Shown: positions 15,950 through 23,820 of the stretch, in pieces
Layout: each line of letters begins with the position of its first letter
Position numbering within the stretch: position 1 is the first letter of the stretch
Assembly (NCBI RefSeq): GCF_002150735.1
Contig: NZ_MUKA01000007.1
Coordinates: forward strand, 1 to 53,583
Reading direction: 5' to 3'
Length of the DNA: 53,583 nucleotides
Origin: Streptomyces africanus
GTDB lineage: Bacteria > Actinomycetota > Actinomycetes > Streptomycetales > Streptomycetaceae
Notes under the pieces: generated by a model
What the model was told of the DNA's origin: nothing
Databases searched by the model: none
What the model saw: the letters and a program-made list of their open reading frames with translations, nothing else
Translations under genes and position numbers: made by a program

Positions 15950-17202
15950 TACCACCAGTCGAAGCGGAGGCAGAGCTTCCCTCCGAGCCACTCCTCCACC
16001 CAACTGCCCAGGTCGAGCGGCGTGCAGTCCGCCGGGGGCGGCGGTGTGCTGGGCGGGGTCGGCTTCGGCGTGGGCGTCACGGGCGGGGTCGCCGAGTCGG
16101 TGCGGCCGAACAGGGCGGACCGGTAGAGGTGGGACGACCTCGGGTTGGCCCCGCACTGCCACACACCGTGCGGGCAGTAGTCGGTCAGCGTGTTGTAGAG
16201 CGGTTTGTGCTCCTCCATCCAGGCGAGCATGCGCCGCATGTACTCGGCATTGTCACCGTTGCGGAAGAGACCCCATTCCGGATAGGAAATGGGCTTGCCG
16301 TGAGCCTTCGCGAAATCCACGTGGTGCTGCAGCCCGTAGGGCTCTTTCACCTGTTGGTCGAACGACATCCCGGCCGGCTGGTCGTAGGAGTCCATGCCAA
16401 TGATGTCGACCGTGTCGTCTCCCGGATAGCATTTCGTCCAGGGAACGGCGTCCACGCCACGACTGGGCGTGAAATCGAACCGAAACTTCTGGCCCGGCAC
16501 GGAACGCATGGTGGTGACGATCCGATTCCAGTATTTCTTCCAGGCCTCCGGGTCCGGCCCACACCGATGGGTGTACGTGGTGCCGTTCATTTCCCAGCCG
16601 AGCACGATGACGGTGTCCGGCACCTGCAACTCCACCAGCCGCTCGGCGAGGACACGGAAGTGGTGATCGAACTCCCCGGCGACGCCTTGCCGCAGCAGCT
16701 GCCGGACCTCGCTGTCGGAGACGCCCTCCTCGTTGCGCTCCTGCATGGGGACGTTGAGGACGAGCATCCGGTCGGGCTTCTTGTTGCGCCAGTGCGCCCA
16801 CACCTTCAGGAAGTCGGCGGAACCCTCGATGTCATGCCAGCGGTGGCCCGGCAGATACGTGTGGCCGGCGCGCAGCTCCGCACCGCCCAGCCAGTGGCTG
16901 AACAGCGGCATCCGGGCCACACCGCGGCCGTCGGACTTGAGGAAGACACCGAAGGCCGGGGCTTCCTGGCCCGCCACCGGAGTGGTGGCCGGGGCCGGCG
17001 CCGAGGGGAGGGGGACGGCCGCAGGAGTGAGGGCCGAGGGCGTGGCCACGGGCATCGGGCTCGGTGCCGGAGCCCGAGGATCGGCGGCTCGCGCCACCCC
17101 CACCCCCGCCGCGGGGCCGGACGCCAGGGCGGCCGACGCGGCGACCGCTGCCGCGCCCAAGGCCAGTCGGCGGACCCCGGCCCGCTTGTGCTGTGGGGCC
17201 AT
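15949..17202 (-). CDS. Secreted GH26-like glycoside hydrolase
   Basis: The 417-residue protein has a signal peptide (cut near VARAADP, residue 41) and a Pro/Ala linker to about residue 80. A catalytic (beta/alpha)8 domain of GH26 type follows. The acid/base is Glu204 in VLGWEMNGTTY and the nucleophile Glu309 in ISYPEWGLF; the 105-residue gap fits the family. Classical GH26 mannanases have His just before the acid/base, here Trp203, so the substrate may not be mannan. After a Pro/Thr linker the last 30 residues (CTPLDLGSWVEEW to LCLRFDWW) form a short conserved-looking end. The start follows AAAGGAA. Convergence with the polysaccharide operon suggests trimming or release of that polymer. Confidence 0.82.
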   Translation of the reverse strand: MAPQHKRAGVRRLALGAAAVAASAALASGPAAGVGVARAADPRAPAPSPMPVATPSALTPAAVPLPSAPAPATTPVAGQEAPAFGVFLKSDGRGVARMPLFSHWLGGAELRAGHTYLPGHRWHDIEGSADFLKVWAHWRNKKPDRMLVLNVPMQERNEEGVSDSEVRQLLRQGVAGEFDHHFRVLAERLVELQVPDTVIVLGWEMNGTTYTHRCGPDPEAWKKYWNRIVTTMRSVPGQKFRFDFTPSRGVDAVPWTKCYPGDDTVDIIGMDSYDQPAGMSFDQQVKEPYGLQHHVDFAKAHGKPISYPEWGLFRNGDNAEYMRRMLAWMEEHKPLYNTLTDYCPHGVWQCGANPRSSHLYRSALFGRTDSATPPVTPTPKPTPPSTPPPPADCTPLDLGSWVEEWLGGKLCLRFDWW

Positions 17203-17370
17203 GCCTGTTCCTTTCTTCGCTCTCGTCCGGACCACTGCCACGGTTTGTGTTATTGACGGGCAGTCATATGAAGTCAGTCACAGAAAATCCAATAGCGCCA
17301 CAACCGTTACGACTTTCGAGTGCCGGGCTCGCCCGTGCGGGTGAGCCGACCGAAGAGAAAGAGAGAATTC

Positions 17371-18621
17371 GTGTCGCTGCTCGACATCCGCGTCCCCGCT
17401 GTGCTGCTGCGGATCGACCGGAATCCCTTTCACCACGGAACCCTGGGGGCCGCGCGTTCGCTCGGCAGGTCGGGAGTGGAGGTACACGTCGTCGCGGATT
17501 CCGCGGAAAGTCCCGTGGGCGCGTCACGTTACGTACGGAAGATGCATCCCCCGCCGCTCCCGGGAGCCTCCCCGGACGACGTTCTCGCCGTGCTGCGCCG
17601 CGTGGCCGACGGGATCGGGCGCCCCGCCGTGCTGGTCCCGCTGGACGACGCGAGCGCCATCGCCGCGGGCCGGATGCGGGACGAACTCGCCCCGTCCTAC
17701 CTGCTGCCCTCGATGCCGGGCACTCTCGCCGAACGCGTCGCCGACAAGGCGGAACTGGCCGCCGTGTGCGCGTCCACCGACGTCCCGCACCCGACGACGC
17801 TGATCCCGGACAGTCCCGCGGAGGTCGCCGACGCCATGCGGCGCCTCGGGCTGCCGGTGGTGGCGAAGTGGAGCCGGCCCTGGCTGCTGCCCGCCGGCAG
17901 CGGGCTGCGCAGCACGGTACTGGTCCGGTCCGTGCAGCAGGCCCGGGAGCTGTTCCTGCGCACCGAGGAAGCCGGTAGCCGGCTGCTGCTCCAGGCGTAC
18001 CTGCCACCGGGGCCGGACCGGGACTGGTTCTTCCACGGCTACGCCGACCACTCGGGCGCCGTGCGCGCGGGCGGACCGGGCCGCAAGCAGGTGTCCTGGC
18101 CGCGCGGGGCGGGGCTGACCGCGGTCGGCTGCTGGACGCCCAACACGCAGGTGCAGGCGCTCGCCGAGCGGCTCACCCACGAGCTGGGCTACCGGGGCAT
18201 CTTCGACCTCGACTTCCGCCGCTGCGGCGTGACGGGCCGCTACCACCTGCTCGACTTCAACCCGCGCGCCGGCGCCCAGTTCCGGCTCTTCGCGGACAGC
18301 GCGGGCCTGGACGTCGTACGGGCCCTGCACCTGGATCTGACGGGCCGTCCACTGCCGGACGGGGCCCCGATGGCCGGGCGGGCGTTCGTGGTGGAGAACT
18401 ACGCCCCGCTGGCGGCGCTGCGCGCGGCGCCGGGCGGGCGTGAACTGGCCTGGTACGCCGCGGACGACCGCGCCCCCGGACGGGTCATGTGGGCCCAGTG
18501 GTGCCGGCACGTGTCCCGCCGGCTGCGTGAGCGGCTGGGCACGACGACAGCGCCCACGCCCCGGCTGATCCCCCGGGCGGCCTCGCCCTCCCTGACCGAC
18601 AACGAGAAAGCGAGCAGTTGA
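17371..18621 (+). CDS. ATP-grasp carboxylate-amine ligase-like enzyme
   Basis: The 416-residue protein has the ATP-grasp plan: an N-terminal Rossmann-like part (VPAVLLRIDRNPFHHGTLGAARSLGRSGVEVHVVAD), an ATP-binding lid region around GLPVVAKWSRPWLLPAGSGLRSTVLV, and a metal-binding end at YHLLDFNPRAGAQFRLF. The family joins a carboxylate to an amine or thiol through an acyl phosphate. The substrate is not predictable. The GTG start at 17371 follows AGAGAG. It is coupled to the FAD enzyme (TGATG overlap). By location it might add an amino acid or similar group to the polysaccharide or a lipid-linked intermediate, but it could equally make a small metabolite. Confidence 0.8.
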   Translation: MSLLDIRVPAVLLRIDRNPFHHGTLGAARSLGRSGVEVHVVADSAESPVGASRYVRKMHPPPLPGASPDDVLAVLRRVADGIGRPAVLVPLDDASAIAAGRMRDELAPSYLLPSMPGTLAERVADKAELAAVCASTDVPHPTTLIPDSPAEVADAMRRLGLPVVAKWSRPWLLPAGSGLRSTVLVRSVQQARELFLRTEEAGSRLLLQAYLPPGPDRDWFFHGYADHSGAVRAGGPGRKQVSWPRGAGLTAVGCWTPNTQVQALAERLTHELGYRGIFDLDFRRCGVTGRYHLLDFNPRAGAQFRLFADSAGLDVVRALHLDLTGRPLPDGAPMAGRAFVVENYAPLAALRAAPGGRELAWYAADDRAPGRVMWAQWCRHVSRRLRERLGTTTAPTPRLIPRAASPSLTDNEKASS

Positions 18622-19889
18622 TGGTGTACGACCTTCTGGTGGTGGGCGCAGGCCCGTACGGCCTGTCCATCGCCTCCCACGCCGCGGCCGCCGGGCTGAA
18701 CCTGCGCGTGTTCGGCCGGCCCATGGCCTCCTGGCGGGACAACATGCCCCGCGGCATGTTCCTGAAGTCGGAACCGTGGGCGTCCAACCTCTCCGACCCG
18801 GCCGGGCGGTGGCGACTGGACGTCTACTGCGCGGAGAACGGCCTGCCGGCACGTCACGCGACGCCGATTCCCGTCGAGGCGTTCGCGGAGTACGGCCTGT
18901 GGTTCGCGCGCCACGCCGTGCCGGAGGTGGACGAGCGCACGGTGACTCGTGTGGCGGCCGGGCCCGGCGGTTTCACGGCGGTCACCGAGGACGGTGAGGA
19001 GGTGCACGCGCGGACGGTCGCCCTGGCGGTCGGAGTGATGCCGTTCGTCGAGGTACCGCAGGCACTGCGCGGACTGCACCCCGCACTGGTGACCCACAGC
19101 AGCCACCACTGCGACCTCGACCGCTTCCGCGGCAAGGACGTCACGGTGATCGGTGGCGGTCAGGCGGCCCTGGAGACGGCGGCGCTGCTCGCCGAACAGG
19201 GCACGCGCGTCCGGGTGCTGGCGCGGGCGGAACAGCTGCGGTGGAACGATGTGCCGCCGCCCTGGGAGCGCCCCTGGTGGCAGTCGGTCCGCTCCCCCCA
19301 CAGCGGGCTCGGCCCCGGCTGGCGGAACTGGTTCTACGCGGAGCGTCCCAACCTGTTCCGGCGGCTGCCGGAGCCGACCCGGGCGCGCATCGCGACCACC
19401 GCGCTGGGTCCTGCGGGCGCGTGGTGGGTGCGGGACCGGGTGGAGGGCGTGGTGGAGCTGCTGCCGGGCCATGAGGTCACCGCGGCCTGTGCGGTGCCGG
19501 GCGGGGTACGGCTGGACACGGTGAGCCGCGCCGGTGCCCTGCGCAGCCTGGAGACCGAACACGTCATCGCCGCGACCGGCTTCCGGGCGCGGTGCGACCG
19601 GCTCGGACTGCTCTCCCCCGAGTTGCGCGGCATGCTCGCGGCACTGCCGGACGGCTCCCCGGAGGTCGGGCGCAGCTTCGAGTCCTCCCACCCCGGCCTG
19701 TTCCTCGCGGGTCTGGTGACGGCCTCGGGCTTCGGCCCGGCCATGCGCTTCGTGCAGGGGGCGTCCTTCACGGCGTCGACCCTCGTCCGAGGTGTGCGCC
19801 GCCGGCTCGGGGCGACTCCGGCCGGCGGCACCGTCCCCGCACCGGTGGACGGCAGCCGGAGCGAGTCGCCGTCGCCGGTACGGCGCTGA
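18621..19889 (+). CDS. FAD/NAD(P)-binding monooxygenase-like oxidoreductase
   Basis: The 422-residue protein has an N-terminal FAD dinucleotide site (LLVVGAGPYGLSIASHAAAAG), a second nucleotide site near residue 175 (VTVIGGGQAALETAALLAEQG) and the flavin-closing motif ATGF. This layout is that of flavin-containing/N-hydroxylating monooxygenases and related oxidoreductases. The segment SWRDNMPRGMFLKSEPWASNL is typical of the putative lysine/ornithine-hydroxylase-like group, though no substrate can be assigned. The ATG at 18621 overlaps the ATP-grasp stop by one base. Together they form a two-enzyme tailoring unit of unknown product. Confidence 0.8.
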   Translation: MVYDLLVVGAGPYGLSIASHAAAAGLNLRVFGRPMASWRDNMPRGMFLKSEPWASNLSDPAGRWRLDVYCAENGLPARHATPIPVEAFAEYGLWFARHAVPEVDERTVTRVAAGPGGFTAVTEDGEEVHARTVALAVGVMPFVEVPQALRGLHPALVTHSSHHCDLDRFRGKDVTVIGGGQAALETAALLAEQGTRVRVLARAEQLRWNDVPPPWERPWWQSVRSPHSGLGPGWRNWFYAERPNLFRRLPEPTRARIATTALGPAGAWWVRDRVEGVVELLPGHEVTAACAVPGGVRLDTVSRAGALRSLETEHVIAATGFRARCDRLGLLSPELRGMLAALPDGSPEVGRSFESSHPGLFLAGLVTASGFGPAMRFVQGASFTASTLVRGVRRRLGATPAGGTVPAPVDGSRSESPSPVRR

Positions 19890-19913
19890 CGGGGAACCGC
19901 GCGGGAGACACGG

Positions 19914-19947
19914 GGGCCGCTGACGGCTACGGTGCCGTCAGCGGCCC
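19914..19947 (+). terminator. Terminator hairpin
   Basis: A perfect 14-base inverted repeat (GGGCCGCTGACGGC and complement) with loop TACGGT lies 25 bases after the FAD enzyme stop. The remaining 230 bases to the next gene hold nothing I recognise. Confidence 0.85.
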
Positions 19948-20182
19948 GCCCCTGTGCCCCGGACTGCGGTAGGGGGTGCGGTGTGACGCGACGGCCGACA
20001 CCCCCCGGATCATGTCGACGGGGGGTGCGGATGATGCTGGTCCCGGGAAGCCAGGGGCCTCGCACCGGGACCGTGCGGCGTGTGGCCCCCGGACCGGCTG
20101 TGGCCTGCCGCGGGTGGTGGCGGGCGCCGGTCCGGGGTGGGGTGCGGGTGCCGGGCGGGTCGCGTCCGGCACCCGGTGACAG

Positions 20183-20893
20183 CTAGCGGGACCAGGTGGT
20201 GCGACCGCGGCGGTACAGCATCACCCCGCCGGCCATCAGAGCGGCACTGGCGACCGAGGCGGCCACCAGGGCCTCGCTTCCGGTCTCGGCGAGCTGCGGC
20301 GGCCGGCCGCTCTCCTCTTCCGGAGTGGACGGCGCCTTGCCGTCCTCCTCGGGCGCGGACGGGGAGTCCGGCTTCTCCTCGTCGTGCGGGGTGGGACGGT
20401 CCTTGGCCGGCGGGACCGTCCGGTCCTCGTCACTCGGCTTCGAGGTGTCGTCCTCGCTGCCGTAGCCGCCGGAGGAGCCGTTGTGGCAGGAGTTCTCGGC
20501 CGCCTCGTTGAAGAACCCGAGTCCGGTGACGTTGTTGCCGCACACGTTCACCGGCACCTCGATCGGCACCTGCACGACGTTCCCGGATCCCACGCCGGAG
20601 GAACCCTTCGCGACCCCCGAGGCGTCCGTGCCGGAGCCCTTCCCCTTGTGCGAGCCGTTGCGGCAGACGTTGCCGAACGACTCGTTGAGCGCGGCGAGCA
20701 CGTTGACGGTGTTGCCGCACAGGTTGATCGGCACGTCGACCGGCACCTGCACGTTGTTCCCGGACAACACACCGGCGGAGTCCTTCGCCACTCCCGACGC
20801 GTCCGAGTCAGCGAGGGCGGGGCTGCCGTACAGGGACAGAATCCCCGTGGCGGCGGCCGCCGCGAACGCTCCCTTGCTCAGGGTCTGTCGCAT
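20183..20893 (-). CDS. Long chaplin, two chaplin domains, sortase-anchored
   Basis: The 236-residue protein has a signal peptide (to PALADS, about residue 30). Two chaplin domains follow (about 31-80 and 90-139), each with the hallmark core (GVLSGNNVQVPVDVP; GVGSGNVVQVPIEVP) and one cysteine pair (59/77 and 118/136). A Pro/Glu/Asp-rich spacer runs through about 140-200. It ends with LAETG (201-205), a hydrophobic segment and a basic tail, a cell-wall sorting signal of the LAxTG kind used by Streptomyces class E sortases. Long chaplins anchor the short ones to the wall of aerial hyphae. The start at 20893 follows AGGAGGAC; longer in-frame starts lack this. No sortase gene is in the window. Confidence 0.95.
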   Translation of the reverse strand: MRQTLSKGAFAAAAATGILSLYGSPALADSDASGVAKDSAGVLSGNNVQVPVDVPINLCGNTVNVLAALNESFGNVCRNGSHKGKGSGTDASGVAKGSSGVGSGNVVQVPIEVPVNVCGNNVTGLGFFNEAAENSCHNGSSGGYGSEDDTSKPSDEDRTVPPAKDRPTPHDEEKPDSPSAPEEDGKAPSTPEEESGRPPQLAETGSEALVAASVASAALMAGGVMLYRRGRTTWSR

Positions 20894-21047
20894 TGCAGTT
20901 GTCCTCCTGCTTGAAGAATGGGGGCAGCCGGCCGCGGAACGGAGATCCAGGTCCAAGGTCGGCGGTGTGGCGCACGAAAACTCGCAGCGCTGAACAGCAA
21001 TGAGGTGTCTGGGGTGCTCGCTCGCGCCGAAGGGCTGCGGAGTCGGT

Positions 21048-21173
21048 TCAGCGTTCCTCGCCCATGCCCGTCGCGGCGGCCGGTCCGTCGGCAAGCGCCG
21101 TGGCAGCGGCCGTCACCGGCACGTCGATGGCAGGAGCGGCGGCGGCCGCGACGTTCATTGCCTCCTTGAGCAC
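21048..21173 (-). pseudogene. 41-codon ORF resembling the start of a rodlin gene (relic)
   Basis: A GTG at 21173, six bases from AAAGGAA, opens a frame of 41 codons beginning VLKEAMNVAAAAAPAI and containing AALADG-like residues. From memory, rodlins (hyphal surface proteins that organise chaplin fibrils) start MLKKAM followed by a run of Ala and a signal peptide ending in ALA. The first 16 residues match that pattern closely, then the frame ends at MGEER. No rodlin body follows in any frame before the chaplin. Rodlin genes lie beside chaplins of the long type in other Streptomyces, which supports a truncated relic. It could instead be an unrelated short peptide gene. No other gene is visible in the 400 bases between the chaplin and the vWA lipoprotein. 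Confidence 0.5.
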
Positions 21174-21293
21174 TGCGCGTTCCTTTCTCGTAGCGCCGCA
21201 TGCTCTACTGCCTCATCAACCCGGTGCAGGAGAATTGGTTCCGCAAGTTCACCCGGTTGGCCCGCGTCGCAGGCCGAAACACCGCAACCGTGT

Positions 21294-22799
21294 TCAACCC
21301 CGGCGGTCCGCCAGTTCGATGGTCTCGGCGAGTTCACGCACCGCCCCGTCCTGAGTGGTCCGGGCCAGCGCGCGAGCACGGCCGGCGAGTTCCGCGAGGG
21401 GAACCGGGGCTCCGGGGAGGCGGTGGTAGCGGCCGTCGCCCGAGCGGAGGGCGTCGGCGAAGTAGGCCGCCACCGCGGTGACCTGGAAGCGGCTGGGGGC
21501 TGCACGCAGGGAGTCGTGGAGGGTACCGGTCTCCAGGTCGCCGGACTCCTCGTGGGGGTCGCGGGTCTCCGGGTCGAGCCAGCGGACGGTGGCGGTGGCC
21601 AGGTGGCCCTCGGCGCCGGGCCGGGTGCGGACGGCGTACAGGGCGGTGACGGTGTGGCCGGGGCCGACCTCGCCGCCGTCGACGCGGTCGTCGCGGAAGT
21701 CCTCGTCGGCGACCTGGCGGTCGTCGTAGCCGACCAGGCGGAACTCCTCGACGGTCTCGGGGTCGAAGGCGACCTGGGCCTTGGCGTCGCGGGCGGTGAG
21801 GTCGATGTTGCGCGGGAGTTCCTCGCAGAAGACCTTGCGCGCCTCGTCGGTGCCGGACACGTACACGGTGTGGCCGTCGCCCTTGTCGGCGAGGCGTTCC
21901 ATCAGGGCGTCGCCGTAGTCGCTGCCGACGCCGACGCCGAAGAGGGTGATGCCGTGCTCGCGGCGTTCGCCGGAGATCCGTTCCAGGATCGTGTCGGCGT
22001 CGGTGTCTCCGGTGTTGGCGAGGGCGTCGGAGACGAGGACGACCCGGTTGGTCGCGCCCTCGCGCAGGCCCTCGACGGCCGTCTCGTAGCCGGTCTCGAC
22101 TCCCGCGCCGAGGTTGGTGGAGTCGCGGGTGTCCAGCTCGGAGATGACGTCGTGGATCTCGTCGCGGTTGCCGTCGAGGCGGGTCATGGGCAGGGCGGTC
22201 TCGGCCTCGTCGCTGAAGGTGACGATCGCGACGGAGTCGTCGTCGCGCAGCCGGTCCGTCATCACCGCGAGGGACTCCTGGGCGAGGTCCAGCCGGCCCG
22301 GTTCGGCCATGGAGCCGGAGATGTCGATGACGAAGGTGAGGGCGGCGGGCGGGCGTTCGCCGGTGCGTTCCGTGGTGCGGGTGGCCAGGCCCACGCGGAC
22401 CAGGGACCAGTCCTCGTCGTCCGTGCGAGCGCCGTCGACGGTGACCGAGAAGCCGTCGCCGTCGGGGCGTTCGTAGTCCTGGCGGAAGCTGTTGACGAAC
22501 TCCTCGGGGCGGACCGTCGACGGGTCGGGGAGCCGGCCGTCGGCGAGGGTGCGGCGGGCGTAGTCGTAGGAGGCGGTGTCGACGTCGAGGGCGAAGGTGG
22601 AGAGGTGGTCGGGATCTTCTCGGCGGTCGTCCAGCTCGCTGGTGCCCCGGCTCTGGGCGGGCGCGGGCAGGCCGGAGGTGTCGCGGTCGGCGGCATTGCT
22701 GCCCTCGCCGCTGCCGCCTCCCCCGCTGCACGCGGTGAGCAGCAGCCCGCCCGCCACCGTCAGGGCGAGCAGCGCTTTTCGTGTCCGGAACCGCTCCAT
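21294..22799 (-). CDS. vWA-domain lipoprotein
   Basis: The 501-residue protein has a lipoprotein signal (LLALTVAGGLLLTAC; lipobox Cys about residue 24), a Gly/Ser linker and a von Willebrand type A domain. Its metal-ion site DISGSM is followed by VSDALANTG. The N-terminal extension (STFALDVDTASYDYARRTL, then VRPEEFVNSFRQDY) and the C-terminal region belong to the YfbK/DUF3520 type of vWA proteins. It is expected on the outer face of the membrane, binding protein partners. The ATG at 22799 is chosen because AGGGGG lies eight bases upstream; a second ATG 18 bases earlier is possible. No clear operon partner. Confidence 0.9.
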   Translation of the reverse strand: MERFRTRKALLALTVAGGLLLTACSGGGGSGEGSNAADRDTSGLPAPAQSRGTSELDDRREDPDHLSTFALDVDTASYDYARRTLADGRLPDPSTVRPEEFVNSFRQDYERPDGDGFSVTVDGARTDDEDWSLVRVGLATRTTERTGERPPAALTFVIDISGSMAEPGRLDLAQESLAVMTDRLRDDDSVAIVTFSDEAETALPMTRLDGNRDEIHDVISELDTRDSTNLGAGVETGYETAVEGLREGATNRVVLVSDALANTGDTDADTILERISGERREHGITLFGVGVGSDYGDALMERLADKGDGHTVYVSGTDEARKVFCEELPRNIDLTARDAKAQVAFDPETVEEFRLVGYDDRQVADEDFRDDRVDGGEVGPGHTVTALYAVRTRPGAEGHLATATVRWLDPETRDPHEESGDLETGTLHDSLRAAPSRFQVTAVAAYFADALRSGDGRYHRLPGAPVPLAELAGRARALARTTQDGAVRELAETIELADRRG

Positions 22800-22947
22800 C
22801 GTCCGTACCCCCTGCATCCGTTGGCGTCGCCTTCTTGCGACTGTGACGGCGCAGGGGGCCGGAACGTGCGGTACGGAGCGTTGCGGAAGCGTCTCGAAGC
22901 GGCCACGGGGACCGGCCTTCGAGACCGGTGGGTGATCGTCCGTTGAC

Positions 22948-23820
22948 CTAGGAGACGACGTCCTTGCGGGCGAAACCGCGGAAGGCCAGGGCGAACAGCA
23001 CGAGCGCGTACGTTACGGAAATCGACGTGCCCTGGATCATGTCCGTCCACTGCAACCGTGGCTGGACGGCGTCGAGCCAGGCGTACTGCCAGTGCGCGGG
23101 CAGGAAGTGCCGCCAGTCGCCGAGGGCCGTCACCTCGTCGAGGACGCTGCCGATGATGGTCAGGAACACCGCGCCGCCGACCGCGCCGAGCGGTGCGTCC
23201 GTCCGGGTCGACAGCCAGAACGCGAGGGCCGCGGTGACCAGTTGGGACACCATGATGTACACGACGACGATCAGCAGGCGCTGGGCCGCGGTGCCGGTGG
23301 GCAGGGTGCCGCCGGTGGGCAGCTGGAGCGGGCCCCAGCCGTAGGCGGCCGTGCCGACGACGAGGGCGACGATCGGGAGCAGCACCAGCGCGGCCAGGCT
23401 CAGGCTGAGTCCGACGGCGAGCTTGGACCACAGCAGCCGGGCCCGGGGCACGGGGGCCGCGAGCAGGTAGCGCAGGGACGACCAGCTCGCCTCCGAGGCG
23501 ACCGTGTCGCCGCAGAACAGGGCGACAGGGATGACGAGGAGGAAGCCGGCGCCGGAGAAGAGGTTGACGGCGGCGAAGTTGGCCCCGGACGCCGTCGCCG
23601 TGTCCATGAGGTTCACGCGGGTGTTGTTGCCGCCCGGGTCGCCGCCGACCTGGAAGGCGATGAGCAGGATGAGCGGCAGGGCGAACAGGACGCCGCCCAT
23701 GACCATCGTGCGGCGCCGCTTCAGCTGCCGGACCAGCTCGACGCGGAAGGGCAGGGTGCGGCCCGCGCGGTAGCCGTCGGCGACCTCGACGGGCTCGGCC
23801 CGGTCGGCGAGCTTGCTCAT
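22948..23820 (-). CDS. ABC transporter permease (ABC-2 type)
   Basis: The 290-residue protein has an N-terminal cytoplasmic stretch and six hydrophobic segments, the first at MVMGGVLFALPLILLIAF. The DTVASEASWSSLRYLLAAPVPRARLLWSK stretch is typical of ABC-2/NatB-type export permeases. Its start codon overlaps the end of the upstream hydrolase-ATPase gene by four bases, so the two form one export system. It has no extracellular binding protein, in line with an exporter. The transported compound is unknown. Confidence 0.88.
   Translation of the reverse strand: MSKLADRAEPVEVADGYRAGRTLPFRVELVRQLKRRRTMVMGGVLFALPLILLIAFQVGGDPGGNNTRVNLMDTATASGANFAAVNLFSGAGFLLVIPVALFCGDTVASEASWSSLRYLLAAPVPRARLLWSKLAVGLSLSLAALVLLPIVALVVGTAAYGWGPLQLPTGGTLPTGTAAQRLLIVVVYIMVSQLVTAALAFWLSTRTDAPLGAVGGAVFLTIIGSVLDEVTALGDWRHFLPAHWQYAWLDAVQPRLQWTDMIQGTSISVTYALVLFALAFRGFARKDVVS

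Noticed and set aside
17268..17978. Open frame starting MKSVTENPIAPQPLRLSS ahead of the ATP-grasp gene
   Set aside because: It has no ribosome site, soon overlaps the ATP-grasp gene out of frame, and becomes Arg/Pro/Gly-rich with no domain.
21000..22946. Long plus-strand open frame opposite the vWA lipoprotein
   Set aside because: Gly/Val/Ala-rich antisense reading of a clear lipoprotein gene; no start signal and no domain.
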